From: Gyrodactylus bullatarudis
Lineage: Eukaryota > Platyhelminthes > Monogenea > Gyrodactylidea > Gyrodactylidae
Assembly: GCA_012064415.1 (NCBI GenBank)
Contig: SSNU01000353.1
Location: 1-64,000 of the forward strand
Length of the DNA stretch: 64,000 bases
Direction of reading: 5' to 3'
Below the pieces are notes generated by a model. The model was not told the DNA's origin, made no database searches, and was given only the letters and a program-made list of their open reading frames with translations. Made by a program: the position numbers and the translations under genes. Positions 1 through 12,896 of this stretch are shown piece by piece; position 1 is the first letter of the stretch, and each line of letters starts with the position of its first letter.

Positions 1-1686
1 AAAATTCAAACCATCATTAGATAGACAAGAAAATTTTACGGCCCCCCTCAGAGTTTAATTGATCAATTATTAAAGGATCCTGAATAGTTCTCAGCTAAAC
101 TAAAATTCTAAATTTGGTTCAAAAAATCGAAATTCTTATATTACCTCATGATGAGAATGAAAAATCTTATTCCACTAGAGAGTGTGAACGAAAATGCATG
201 AACATGAACACATCAACTCATTAATATCTTTGACACATTTATAAGATCTTTGTTATTAAGATTATTAGAGAAAAAATATTTAATGTTTTAGAGAGAACAG
301 GAATTACCCTTTTGAATTATGTGAACACTTTTGTTCTGGGTAGTAACGGTTTTAAGAAACAATTCTCCAAAAAAGTGTGGAATCTGATTGGCTCTCCAAT
401 AAAGCAGCATTCTTATTGGTTTCACAGGTTTGGTATAAATAAAGAGCGAGAAAGGGAAGAAAGGTTAAGTCGACTCGTTATGTGTTTTAATGACTGTATT
501 GGGGGTCCTGGAAAATGATGTTTAATTCCTCTAACACCTTGACATTTTTGAATTCAAAGTTAATTGTTCAACAACATTTGTAGTTTTATAATTTTCTCAG
601 ATTATACTGATAGATTCGAATGGTGAAAACTGTTTTTCGATTGATTAAGAAATTTGATTTGAAGTTTTGATCTGGTTTTATACCGTTCCAAGGTAGTTTT
701 TTTTCGAAAAAAAATCATTCATATGAAAAATGTCGGTATTAGAATAAATTAATTTGAGTTTCACTTCAATTGTTTTTCAAACGTAAATAGAGCATTAGAA
801 TTCAAATTTTTGGATAATTTTGCCATGTGTTTGATTTAAATACATGTATTATAATTATTGGTACGTGTTAGAAATTGGATGCTGAATCCAAATTATAATT
901 ATCACGCAATAGCAATTATAAATGTTATTAACACAGTGTTACACAAGATAATTCAGGTTTCCCCAGGATTTCCTATTGGAGTCGAACAAATCTGCTCATC
1001 GATAACCATGAATCTTTGGTGAAATTTTCTTCTCGCAATGAGTCATATTCGTGAAAAAGCATTTGGTTGACCTAGTGATTAGGCTAAGGTTTTTTTTGTT
1101 AGAAAGGTGAAATTTATCAAACTCATTTCCGTACCGAATTTTCCGATGGATCTATAAACTCTTAGCATATCTGAAAACTTTAAATGCATGTCAACTGAGC
1201 ATTAGAAGTTGTCATGATAAGATTCTCATCATATGAGAGAAACGTCAATTTCAAATACAGCTAGAGTATCAAGTGGTGTGTTGTTCAGAAACAAACATAC
1301 TCCCCCCCACACATTTCATATTAAGAGAAGTGCTAATTAAATTCGATTTTTGAATTATCATTGAATTTTAATCTTGCATGTAAAAGCTGCTGAGTATCTC
1401 ACGGAATAAAGTGATATTCCTTAACCAGAATTGGCATCACAATACATTTCATGATATTTATTAGTTCAATATTATTGAATATTAAATTATTATCCATACT
1501 ACTAGTTATCAACTCTTGATGTAGACTAAAAGTTCAGTTAATATCTTTGATTTGATTGTAGGATCTTGTAAGTAGAAATAATTTCTTGAATAAATTTGAT
1601 TGAAATTATTTGGATCATGGGAATTTACAATGAAAAGGTTGAAAATTTGCATTCAAATCTTGACCATGATTTGTTTTGAATCTTAG
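1..1686. other. Non-coding stretch left of the OAT terminal exon
   Basis: I see no coding exon in this stretch. It ends in a pyrimidine-bearing AG acceptor directly before the ornithine aminotransferase terminal exon, so at least its right part should be the last intron of that gene. A 68-codon open frame at 312-518 shows no recognisable protein features and I leave it out. Confidence 0.5.
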
Positions 1687-1844
1687 AATATGACGCATGG
1701 CAATATTGCCTGAAACTTCGAGATCATGGACTCTTGACTAAACCTACTCATAGCCATATTATTAGACTGGCTCCACCCTTGACAATAAAGAAGGACGATA
1801 TAGATGAGGCAGTAAAAGTCTTCCAGCAGGTCTTCTCAAAATAA
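1687..1844 (+). CDS. OAT: Ornithine aminotransferase, terminal exon only (partial)
   Basis: This exon encodes about 52 residues plus a TAA stop and starts after a TCTTAG acceptor. It reads YDAWQYCLKLRDHGLLTKPT, then HSHIIRLAPPLTI and an acidic helix. This matches the C-terminal end of ornithine delta-aminotransferase, where a DAW-CLRLRDNGLLAKPTH segment is followed by IIR-APPL. The enzyme is a PLP-dependent, usually mitochondrial, aminotransferase converting ornithine and 2-oxoglutarate to glutamate semialdehyde and glutamate. The catalytic lysine and PLP-binding core are not in the window, so the rest of the gene must lie upstream, across an intron of at least 1.6 kb. The identification is from memory of the family C-terminus; related class III aminotransferases are less similar here. 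The two nucleotides opening the exon complete a codon begun in the previous exon. Confidence 0.8.
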
Positions 1845-3216
1845 ATTGATTTTTATTTATAAAATAATGATAATTCTCTTTTCATTTCTTCATAATTAAT
1901 AAGGTCTTGTTTTTTTCAATGAATAATTCAATTTTAGACATTGTTACGATTAATAGTCAAAGGCTATATAGAATTTGAGTTCGAATAAAATTTATTATTT
2001 TCCCCATCGACTCTCTTTTCTCCTTAATCTATATGGGTGTAGTTCACATGGAAAAGAATTGAAAATTGATAAAAAGAGGTGATTAGCATAATATCCCACG
2101 GACATGCGAAAACAACGAAATTTTTCCATTAAAGGTCTTCTTAATGATAAGATAACTATTTTCGAAGATAAAATTTAAGAAACTCATTCAATGGCCAATA
2201 TAAACCGGATAGTGAATGCGTAGTGAAAGTTCATTGAAGATTGAGTGGCGATTTGAAAAATTCTGGAGTTTTAAAACCAAAGGCATAATGGTGAAGCATT
2301 TTCGACACATGCTTTAATACAAATTAATACTTAGAATTGATAATTCTATTAGAAAATCTTGTACAAAAATTTCGCCCCATCCCAGTGACTATTAAATCTG
2401 CTCAAATAATTATAATTCAGATTAAAGCAAAAATCAGGCATGTTAAATAATGAAAAAAAAAATTAATAAAATGAACAAAATCAAATCACGATTTTATTTA
2501 GTTTGCAAAAAAATAATTAGAAAATATTTCTTCCAATAACTCTTCCATGTAGGATCATTTCGTATAACAGCAACATCGCCAAGATAAATAATAATGTGTA
2601 TATTAGTATAATTTAAGAATAATCATTCGACTTTATGTGTAGATGTATTTTTTGAACTAAACAGATTGATGATGATCTAAAGAGTGGGCAAGATCAAAAG
2701 GGTAGATAAGGATTTGGGTGGGGAGGGGCTGTTGAAAAGGGAGAATATTACAGGGGGATGAATTGCAAAAAAATCAATTATCTAAATGTTTGATAGATGA
2801 GGAAAGATAAACAAGAGAATTGGCCAAAAATAAGATGCCTGCTTTACGTCAGATTGTTGATAATGTAATTCCATGGCATTGACATCCCACTTGAGAGGTT
2901 TACACTTGTAGGACCAGGGAAATCAGAGAGATTGGCAATTTTTCTATATTAGTAGTAATGTATTTCTAATGATTTCTAAAATCGTATTTTTATTTCAAAC
3001 TATACAGGCGAATTATAGTCGTAGGAGATGGGAATATTATTATTAGGTTGTATAATTCAAATCTGGATATATCTGTATAAGAGAATTACTGTGTTAATAA
3101 TAATAATTTCATTATGCGGACGATAGAGGAGGGGGCACACACAGGTTAAATCACTAATTTCAAGATCTCACTGGAAATCTTGAATAATAGAATAATTCAA
3201 TAGATTTTCATTAAAT
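1845..3216. other. Intergenic, OAT to OSBP (tail to tail)
   Basis: OAT (+) and OSBP (-) converge here. I find no exon. The only structure I can support is a degenerate copy (about 2105-2390) of the transposon-like repeat that is better preserved at 13991-14412. The rest is plain AT-rich sequence with a G-rich patch near 2700-2760. Confidence 0.5.
2105..2390 (+). repeat. Degenerate copy of the hAT-like MITE seen at 13991-14412
   Basis: This stretch aligns by eye over nearly its whole length with 14150-14410. Shared segments include GAAGATAAAATTTAAGAAA, the block around AATTTAAGAAA..CCATT-AATGGCCAA, and CATTTTCGACACATGCTT. Terminal inverted repeats and target duplications are no longer clear in this copy, whereas the 13991 copy retains them. 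Confidence 0.6.
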
Positions 3217-6200
3217 TTAGTCAATTGTGTAAATTTCGATAGATTTAGACCAATCCTTTTTCTCTTTACACTTCCAATAGTTATCAGTGAATTTGCAATA
3301 GTTTGTCTTAGTGTCAGAGTCGTAGGCAACTCTAAACCATGCCATTTTGTGACCGACATCTTCAGAATTCAAAAAGAATTCATCCTTATCAGAGTTTGCT
3401 GTAATTGTGCCAGCATTGGCTGTGCGTAAAGCTCGACGTTTTCTTTGAGCATCTTCTAGTTTAACTTTAACAGCGTTTGCATCATCCCATTCACCTTTTT
3501 CCATCAGCTGTTGGTCTGGACGTAGACGACTGTCAGTTGGTGCAACATCAGAAGACTCATTTGGATCATTAAGGGACATTGAAAATTCAGTAAAGTTGTA
3601 CATTTGCTCAGAATCCTTGGGCAGAGGTGTGACAGTCCAAAGATTGACAGAGGGTCCTTGAATAAAATTAATTTTTTTTATAATTAAATGAAAATTAAAA
3701 TTCTAGGACGAGCAAAATCTGACATGAAAGGATATTTGAGAGGTTAATGATTTTTCAAGGGTCCTTAAGCATTGAATAAAACTCGAAAGAGAGATACAAG
3801 CATAATATCTGCTCAAATAGTTCTCTGAGTTTTCAAGTGTTATCAGTTGTTGCATTCTCTGCATCTTTCAAATTGATCATTTTAATTTACTATATAAATA
3901 TCTGTCGTGAAAAAGGTTCATTCGTTACATCTTTGTCAAATCAAAACACAAGAAAAATATCCGACATTCTATTCAGATAACAATAATCTAAATTACTAAG
4001 CTCAATACATCATTTTTTGAATATTGTAGCTGCAAAAATTTTTTTATTTCTATTTGAGTTTGGTGACATGACAATTTACTTGTTACAACGTCTCATGAAA
4101 TATCTGTGAGATATAACGAAATAAGACCCAGCAGATTTTTGTCATGTTCAACACTTTTAGTAATTACTAGGGCAGCAATTTAGCTATAGAATTTCAATAT
4201 AAATCAGTCGGTATCCTTTTTTGCTTACACATTTCCACTACGTATCAGTTTATCAATTCAGATAAAATTTTTATCATTGATAGATTGCTATATAGGTTCT
4301 CTGGCCTAAAAACAACTTATAAAAACCAAAACCGAGAATGATTATTTCACTATGGGCTGATACAAATAAAATATTTTCTCTAGGCTCTCAATGAGAGACT
4401 GGAAATAGATTTTTAATTTATGAAAATAGAAAAATGACAGATAGGAAATTAAATGTGCTTCGAACAATCTCTGAGGCATACCAAAGATTAAAGAGAAGAT
4501 AAAGAATTGATTCTTACCTGTCTTGACAACTGTCTTGTCTTGTTTGTTATTTGAGCTACTAATAACTTTGGAGTATTCAAGGAAGTTATCCCAAGAACCA
4601 TTGAGAATGTATTCTGCATCACCTTGTACGTTTGTGATAGCTCCAGTAACCTTCTTTTGAGTATCATAAGAGAAATACGAATATGGATGAAAGGTGAGCT
4701 TGCATTTCTCATTAGTGGAATGATTTATCAGGTCAATATCACCACTGTTATCGATCCAGAGTTTTCCAACGATTATATTGTGCACTGTTAGAGCCACCTT
4801 GTTCCAGGAGTAATGATGGTTATTTGATTTAATATAGAGATGCACAAATCCCTGGGGAAATATTTGTAGATACTTGCCTCGGAATTTACTCTTGATAGAG
4901 AAATCAAACCAACATTGCCACAAGTCTGATTCACAATAGAAAGCGGCTACTGGAGGATGATGGCTAACCTGGGTTAATAAAAGTTTTCAGTCTACAGCAT
5001 GATATTTTATAAACTCAAGTTGGTTGATATGTTGATGGAAATCTATGTTTTTGGAATCCTACTGATATTGCCCACTTTTACAATTTGAAGATAAAAGTTT
5101 TTTTAGCATATTTGGTTTTCTTGTCTTATTGTGATCCTGAAAATCAACTTTTGATCACACTCTCACTTTGAAATCAATAAAAATTTTCAATTCAAATCTC
5201 AAAAAATGGGATTTTTGCGCCAAATCGAAATTTGAAAAATTACCACATTTTGCATTAAAAAATTTATTTTCTTCAAATCGTAAAAATGGGCAGCATGAGT
5301 AGGATTACAAAAAATCTTTAACATATTCGAATTTATGATGAAAAATCGAGGTTTCCGTAAAAATAATAGATTTCCAACTTAATTTCAATTAGCCTTATAA
5401 TGATTAGCCGATGATGAGTAAAAATTTGAATGTCGCTGAATGTTACAGCTTACAAATGGATCCCACCGTGACTAGTATGAAAGAAACTATCGAAGAAATA
5501 TCCAAGTATACATCTCTGGTAGACATATACGCGCGTTTCGTCCTCTTTTGGACTCGTCAGTATGCCACAACCTGGGATTTGAACCTAGGGCCTCTCTGAA
5601 TGCTCTGAGAGATTCTTTCCTACTAGTCATTGAGAAAGACCAATGTAAATAACTATCTATAGATAATAATCTAACAGTTTTAATTTAAGAGAAGAATAGA
5701 TTTATTTTAAAGTACACCATCTTATAAAACATAGAACACATGAAAAAAGGTATAGTTATTATTGTTTAATTCATTGATTGAAAACATGAATATTCAAGTA
5801 ATTGATGCTTTTTTCCTGAATATATATCAAAAATAATAAAAATTCCCCTAGTATCAATTTTCTAAATTTTATTAGTAAATCTGATAAAATATTGAACAAA
5901 AGCTCTTGAACATTCAATGACTTGGACTATAATTATCAATGATAAAAAACTAACCTGTTCAGCAAGACATCTCCAGCCTAGATCATCAGTTCGATCACAT
6001 TCGAATGTTTCTCCAAGTAATGGATTGAAAGGTTTATTGGTACGCACAGCTGTACCGGAATAAGTTGAAACAGCAAAAGCTGAGATATATGCCATTGCAA
6101 GCAAAGAATCTGATGTCTTGGCAGCTTTATCCAACAGATGAGAATACTCAAATGTCTCAGTTAGCCTCTGCAACATTGATAGGGGTTCACTGAAGTTGAC

Positions 6201-9200
6201 CTAGAATAATTTATACATTTTATAAAGATCAAATCTAAGTATATTAAATTGAAAATTTGATTTTTGCGCAAACAGTTAATAATTTGAATAGAAAAAATGA
6301 TTTTTTAACCCAAAATTGTACATAATTAAAGCTAATACAAAAATTAAACCTCCAGGTTACATAAACTATCAAAGAATGGTTTATGCTTATAAAGATGCAA
6401 TACTCAAATAATTTATAAATGTTGATGAATTATAATTTTTCTTAGAATTGAACTTGCTGGATCTACTCTAAATTAAGGATTTCATTCGTGCGAGTATGGG
6501 CAAGAGCCTATGATAAGATCGAAAACTGCCTCTTTTGAATATTTCAACCACTCAAGAGAAAATCATTGGCTATTAAAGTTAAAAAGAAAACATTTGAAGA
6601 CGTTTTAAATTTTGAGTTGACGCGATTTTTCCATTCTTTTAAGGTGAAATTTTTTGTTGATCAAACGTTAATTTTCAGGATCATCATTAGACATGGAAAA
6701 CAAATATACTCCCTATTTTTCGACCAATTTTACTGCTTGAAAATTAATAAATTAGGATGATCCGAAATCAGTTGAATTTAACAGTTATTTCAGAAATTTA
6801 ATAGTCAAACCTAATGATCAAAAAGAATTTTTATCACAGTGTTTAAAAGAATGGGAAAATCGTGTGAACTCGAAATTTTAAATGGCTCCAAATTATTTCC
6901 TAAAACCTTTTCTTAAATCGGTAAAAATTTGTCTTTTAATTCTGTATTAATTTTGTATCTCAAAAGTTTGAATCTAATATTGTTATTAAAGAATAAATAA
7001 AATTTCAAAAGACGAAAGAGGGTCATGACCCCACAAAATCTACATATGATTCACCGCGATTCTAATGTTCATTAAAATCAATTAAAAGTTTTAAGGGAAT
7101 TAATCTTGAATTTTATGCGAAAAAAAAATTCGGTAAATTAATTCATTACTCACAGGCATGGGAATTTTTGTCAGCTCTTTTCCTATGCAATTCTTCATGA
7201 AGCTCCATAAAGAGAGGGAGATGTTAGGCCTAAATGGAATTGCCTTTCGACGTTGGATAGGCTTACGCTTTTTGATTACTTCCAATTGATTATTATTGGA
7301 TATGTTGTTGGTAGAATCTTCGGGATTATTCATTAGAGTAGCAGATTTCTCATCATTCCCTTCCTTATCCGATGGAACTGGATTTGACTTGCTAAAAAAT
7401 TAGATAAATGTTCAAAATGAATATTTTCATCATAAGAAGGTGAAACTATTGTAATTGATTTTAAGCAGAGTGTATAAAATTGCATTTTTCATTCTTGAAT
7501 GATGGTAAAAAACTTTTCTTTCTCGAGCTTACTTTGGTCTGGATTGTATAACATGAATTTCTCGAAGTTTTGGTGGAATAGTTCGAATGATTTGCTCTTC
7601 ACCAACATCGAGACTAACATTATCTGATATTTCATCCTCATCATCGCTGCCAAATATTTTTGGAGGCATCATTGGAATACTTTCCGGATCGTTTAATGAA
7701 TCAAATGAGACACTGTGTTGACTGGGTAGAGTAACGCTAAACGTTTCCTATATAAATAAAAATAAGGAATAAAATTTATACTGTAAATAAGTTGATAATA
7801 TGAATACAGAAACAATTTGAACTATAAAGCAATGTATATGTTTAAAATTAAATTAATTATTGCATGTGAAAAAGGATTAGAATGATTATATCTTTCAGTG
7901 AATAACATTGTTGACAATAACAAACCTTTGTACCTTCCTAGACGAATTGATTAAATCATGAGAATTCATCTTTGAGATTCAAAAACAACCTAGTAGTATA
8001 AATGATGCAGTATAAATAAATTCAAAAGGAAATAGGCTTCTTTTCTGGTGTAGGGTTTAAGAATGTAAAATGTAGACTTCTTATATTCTATTGGTTTATT
8101 TTCACTTAATCAGGAAGAGGGTATTCCTTGTTGTGCATAACTTTCTGGTGAAATTTCATTGGTCAATTTTTTATGAATGGAAATTATTCATGGTTGCACA
8201 TATAAATTCAGTTTTTTCATGATTTCAAGGGAATATTTAGATAGATGCTTATTTCTCAATGAATGTACTAATGTATTACTTACCTGAGCGTCGAAAAAGT
8301 CTTCATCTTCTTCATCCTCGTCGGAAAATTCGTTACATGTAACAGGAGGTATGATAATTCCAGTTTTATTATTGCTTCCCTCGTCAAGACTCTCACTAGG
8401 AGATTGGTTGTTATGAGCTTCGAATACTTCGTTAGCCGATTCAAGATCTGGTGAATGATTAGCCGGCATGGCTAATCCAGGTCCACCATCTAAAAATTCG
8501 ACATGAAATGAATTGCAGTAAGTGAAAATAAAAATCAGTCTCAACTCTAGATAAGCTTATTTATAATAGAATGATGATATCATACAAAACACTCAGGAAT
8601 ACAAACCTAATTGTAGCTGAGAGATACTATACCATTTTCAGATCGTTTTCAAAAGTTTACAAATGAATTTTGAAAATATCCATTTAGATTTCATACTTTT
8701 ACAATAAGAGAATAAACTTTTCCAACTTTTACTAAATCATTGAGAACTAACTTATAATATCAAATAATGTAATATCCATATTATGCAGTGAGAAATATCA
8801 ATGCAGAAAAGTGTTAAGATTGGGCATAAAATGAACATTAATAAACATTTGAAATTATATTTTAGATTATTTGATGAATTTCTTATATTTGTAAATCTCT
8901 GGTATAATGAAATAATTTCAGTTATTAAATATTCACTTACATCCTCTATTATTGCCAAGATTATTTGACTTGATAGAGTTAATTTTGACATAACTACTGC
9001 TAGCAGAAGGTTGTTGTGACATGCTATGATGCTTAACTTGATTTTCAAGTTGACGCAATTGTTTGGCTAATTCCTCAACCATCTGCTCAAGAAGCATTTG
9101 ACGATCTCGTTTCGCAATGAAAATCTTGCGCCAAATATTCGACTGTTCATTAGATAGGGAAATAAACTCTTTAGTACTACCTAGAACAGCGGTCATGGAA

Positions 9201-10186
9201 ACTTTGAAAATATTGGATTTTTCCCTAAGATTTTCAATCCTCAACGAGTTACTACCAGATTCCTGATTCTTTTCCAGATCTTCAAGGACTTCGTTCATTT
9301 CATCTAATTTTGTTATTGCAACGCTGAAATTTCTATTCAAATCATCTTGACAAGTTTTTATTTTCTTTAGGGATTTGTCAATCTGTCGAGACCCATCTTC
9401 AGTCCCTGATGTAATTGCTGCAATTAAATCTTCGTCCTCATTATTAAGAGTCTCTGAATCAGAAATGGGATCTAGAAAAATTTAATTAGGAGATGTGTTT
9501 AATATTTTTCATTTATACGACAAAAATTTATTTGCACTGGTTTGTAAGAAAAATTTAATTGATAAAGTTTTTGCGTTGGAAATTTGAAGATATCTTATTA
9601 TCAAAAGTAACTTAAATCGATTGATTGAAAAGAAAATTTGAGTGTAAATGGCAAACTTAGACAGTGATAAGCACTTACTGAAAAAAATTCTTACTAGAAT
9701 CACAAAATACCGTAAGTTACGGTCCGTAACAATGTAATATTGAACAATGTATATTGAATAATATTTTACTTTTTTGACTCAAGAGTAGGGAATGAGGTTT
9801 TGAATCAATTTCAAGATTAAAAACTTACCTCCTTTTCTTTTCTGAGCTTTGGATTTTGCATTAAGAAGGGCACTGACCCATTTCTTTTGCTCTATTTCAT
9901 TTGAAGCTTTAAGATAAAATGTTTGAGTTCCACTATTGGATACAACAAAATAGCAAGAATCAGCGCTTTTAATTATGGCATTTCGTAAATTAATAGTTCC
10001 ACGACAGGTATGGCTAACTTCAGCAGGATTTCTGAATTAATTTTAAGTAAAATTTCCTAACCTGTAGTAAGATATTGCTGAATCACTAAGAACAAACCAA
10101 CGTTTCTGGTAACCTTTCATGTAATTAGTCCATTTATAGAGATGGCCTTTGAGAGTATCGCTCAGATTATCTGTAATGGAGATCAT
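3217..10186 (-). CDS. OSBP: Oxysterol-binding protein (PH + FFAT + sterol-binding domain), 9 exons
   Basis: This gene encodes a lipid-transfer protein that moves sterol between ER and Golgi in exchange for PI4P. Exons on the minus strand: 10186-10062, 10031-9829, 9471-8941, 8489-8284, 7747-7533, 7391-7154, 6200-5955, 4968-4518 and 3656-3217. They sum to 2655 nt, or 884 aa, with all phases consistent. Residues ~12-105 form the PH domain ([20 protein letters not shown], later TCRGTINL). A coiled-coil follows in exon 3. An acidic tract leads into DFFDAQE (residues 350-356), a good FFAT motif for binding VAP on the ER. The ligand-binding domain has the family fingerprint EQVSHHPP at ~587-594, split by a 986-nt intron, then [14 protein letters not shown] and [11 protein letters not shown]. 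The start codon follows an in-frame stop six nucleotides upstream. The first intron is only 30 nt. The length fits OSBP1/OSBP2, without the Ala/Gly-rich N-terminus of vertebrate OSBP. Confidence 0.93.
5016..5400. repeat. Fold-back MITE family A, copy in OSBP intron 7
   Basis: The left end (GTTGGTTGATATGTTGATGG, then TTTTGGAATCCTACTGATATTGCCCAC) and right end (GGGCAGCATGAGTAGGATTAC, then ATAGATTTCCAACTT) are inverted copies of one another. They match the better preserved element at 45604-46267. The copy is internally shortened and lies wholly inside the intron. Confidence 0.65.
5411..5660 (-). mobile_element. tRNA-like SINE carrying a hammerhead core (OSBP intron 7)
   Basis: On the minus strand an RNA polymerase III B-box-like sequence (GGTTCAAATCC, about 5585-5574) lies about 40 nt after an A-box-like stretch (TGACTAGTAGG, about 5625). 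The order is that of a tRNA-derived SINE head. Directly after the head comes a hammerhead ribozyme core (5560-5523). It is followed by a tail (5522-5411) shared with the element at 37178-38512, for example GTAAGCTGTAACATTCAGCG. I see no target-site duplication and the borders are approximate. The A box has one apparent deletion, so the tRNA origin is likely but not certain. Confidence 0.55.
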
Positions 10187-10341
10187 TTCTCAAAATCTAC
10201 ATCGACGACAAAATTCTTTAAATATTTCGCGCCAAAAATATACAGTAAATTTGTTTTATTGAACCAACTTTTAGAGGTCACTATAACTAACAAATTTGCT
10301 TATTCCAATGATTATCTAAATTTCCTATAAATTATATACTC
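10187..10341. promoter_or_regulatory. Shared divergent promoter region, OSBP / MIER
   Basis: Only 155 bp separate the OSBP start codon (- strand) from the MIER start codon (+ strand), so both 5' UTRs and core promoters must fit here unless an upstream non-coding exon exists. I recognise no convincing TATA box or named factor site. The inference of shared control rests on distance alone. Confidence 0.6.
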
Positions 10342-12254
10342 ATGTCAGAAACTTCTAATTCACAAAATGGTGATAATAATAGAGATCAAGGAATATCTCA
10401 GGATAATAATATAGAATCAAAATCTCCTGATAACCTATCAGAAGGTCAGGATAATGAAGATTCTGATTTTGTTGTAACAGGAGATGGAGAGCTAGATGAA
10501 GAAGACAGCATCACTCCTGAGGAAGATATTACTGATGGTCAAGAGGTCGATAGTTTACTCCAAGTAATTTACTTCTTTTTCAAATTCTAATCTAGGAAAG
10601 CGAAATTCCGATTGAACAGCTATTAGCTAGATATGGAATGAATGTAAACCCTAACATAGACACAGCTGATTCCGGTAATAAACGCACTATAGATAACTCC
10701 AATGCAGATGCTCTGCCTAATAAGCGAAAACGCTATCCTAAATCTGATGTAAATCATGAATATATAACCATGTGCTTTTTTATAGTCTATAAAAGAGAAT
10801 AAAAATGAGAAAAATTCGGACAATAAAGAGCTCGAAATGGAAGAACTATCTGATGATAGTTCCTCATCTACAGCTGAAGATGATGATGAAAATGAGCCAA
10901 AAACAACTTGTAAAGACCTAATAAGTTAGTTTAATTCCAATTTTTACTGAAAATTTTTTAAATATTGAAATTTGATGAATAGCATGTGGCTCCTTTCAGA
11001 TTATCTTATATTAAATTATTATTATTAATATAGGAATAATTTTCACGAATTTTTCAAAATAAAATAATTATTGTTTTGTTCCTTAAAGGAAATTGACCTT
11101 GGTCAAATTATGGTATATTTTTCAAGCTGGAAAGAATTGTTCAGATTTTATCATTACTTTAATTATAAAAATATCAACTAGATGATGCTTCTGGCGGCTA
11201 TAATTCAGAGGACGACGAAGACTACGTTCCTGCGGTTGAAGTGGAAAAATCCTGGAAAGCAGACGTTCGTATAGGCACAGATTACCAGGTAGAAGTTCCA
11301 GATTTTATTCTCTCTGAAGAGGGCATTCTCTTGAACAGGGAATTTGAAAATAAAGTTTTGAATGAATGCAGTCTTTTATGGGATCCAATCCATATGTCAG
11401 AATCTCTAGTAATCCAATACGAAAGGAATTATGCAGAAAAAATCAAAGCCCCAATTCCCAATGAGAGGACTATAGATGATGAAGAGGCCTTATTCCTTTT
11501 AACTCAGTGCAATTATGATACTGATGAAGCTCTTAATCGTCTTTCATTGGGAAATAACGCTAGAAGTTATCATTTTGGAAATTACATCTCCACATGGAGC
11601 GAACAAGATTGTCAGTCATTCGAAAGGGGTTTTGCTCTATTTAACAAAGATTTCCGACAAATACATCTTGTTAAATTAAAACATAAATCTGTTAATGAAA
11701 TAGTCCTCTTTTATTACATTTGGAAAAAGACAGCTCGATATGATGAATTCAGTAAAATCCATCGGAAAAATAAGAAAAAGCCTGTTCATCCTGGCTTAAC
11801 GTAAGTTTCCTGTCCTTGCAAACATCTAGATTATGCAAGATTCTAAATCCTTTTTTCTTTCAGAGATTTTATGGACTGTCTTACACACGAACAAGATATG
11901 ATTGCAGAGTCTCTGATGAACAATGGTTCCTCGGAGAAGATGATCAAAACAAATTTTTCTCATAAGCCTATGGCTAGTGAAGATTCCTGTTCCCTTTATG
12001 ATGATGGGAAATCTTCCCTTAATGATGCTAACATTACAAACTCAGTCAAGACGTCCTCCTCGAATGAGGATGACAAGGTTGAAGACTTTTTTGTTTCTAT
12101 CCCCCCCTCTGAGACAAACAATAATAATAATTCAAAGAGTTTATCTCCGGGAAAAATTCAATTAAAAGGCATCATTGACTCAGGTGATCAGTCTCAACAA
12201 CCAAAACAGCACCAGCAGCAACAACAACATAATTCAGCCCCTGTACTCATATAA
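10342..12254 (+). CDS. MIER1: Mesoderm induction early response (MIER) co-repressor, ELM2-SANT
   Basis: This is a nuclear co-repressor of the kind that recruits HDAC1/2. Exons: 10342-10563, 10596-10748, 10786-10924, 11182-11800 and 11864-12254. They sum to 1524 nt, or 507 aa, close to vertebrate MIER1. The N-terminus is very acidic (residues 1-170). Exon 2 has the MIER-typical PIEQLLARYGM, followed by a basic KRKRYP nuclear-localisation-like stretch. The ELM2 domain starts near residue 195 (KSWKADVRIGTDYQVEVPDF) and includes the conserved EEALFLLTQCNYDTDEALNRL region. The SANT domain (~308-365) begins TWSEQDCQSFERGFALF and ends YYIWKKTARYDEF. The C-terminal tail is low-complexity with a glutamine run (QQPKQHQQQQQH). 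Introns are 32, 37, 257 and 63 nt. MIER1, 2 and 3 cannot be told apart; an invertebrate would be expected to have one. AATAAA lies at 12476-12481. Confidence 0.92.
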
Positions 12255-12896
12255 TTGTACTACCCCTCATATCTCGAGAATAATAATGTAACAATATAAT
12301 AATCATTTTTCAAAATTCTCATGTACCAAAATAATAATTTCAGCCTCCTTTAAAAGTAATTTTTTAACTCACCTGTGAGTAATATATACATATTCTGTAT
12401 GTATATTATTTATCCTATATAAATATAAATTAAACATCTCCTCAAAATTACAGATTTCCATCTCATAATATTTTCAATAAACATTTTTTCTCCAACCCCT
12501 CCCCCTTATCAGTTCCCTATGACTCCTATTCAAAAGTTGACTATGCAAATTGAACAAATCTCAGAGTTGGACACCTTTTTTATCATTGTAAAACGTATAT
12601 AATATTCAATTTACTGAGATAATCCTCATAATCTGTACACACGTAGGATTTCCCTTTATTTTTTCCTCAGAAAAGTTTTATGATTACACTATAAATCAAT
12701 ATTTTGTCCCCAAATCAGGGGCAGACGACAAATCCTAGTTCCCATCCCTCTTTGTCGCGCGCTTTTTCTCAAATCAGCCCATGTCTCTATGATACAGAAT
12801 GTTTTTCAAAAATAAAAAAAATTATCTTTTTCACCATGAAAATACACTTGAGTTTATTTTTATCAATTCCATACACAATAGATTAACAAGGATAAA
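12255..12896. terminator. Convergent 3' ends of MIER and SLC6-like genes
   Basis: This 642-bp space holds the poly(A) signal of MIER (AATAAA, 12476-12481, + strand) and one for the SLC6-like gene (AATAAA on the minus strand, 12858-12853). I see no exon or structured repeat between them. Confidence 0.6.

Noticed and set aside
312..518. 68-codon open frame on the + strand
   Set aside because: No family features, no splice sites or poly(A) context; composition looks like chance in AT-rich DNA.
5570..5600. Free-standing tRNA gene
   Set aside because: A B box is present on the minus strand, but there is no acceptor stem or anticodon arm; it reads as a SINE head.
8752..9048. 98-codon minus-strand open frame
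   Set aside because: Out-of-frame overlap of OSBP exon 3 and its intron; no family features.
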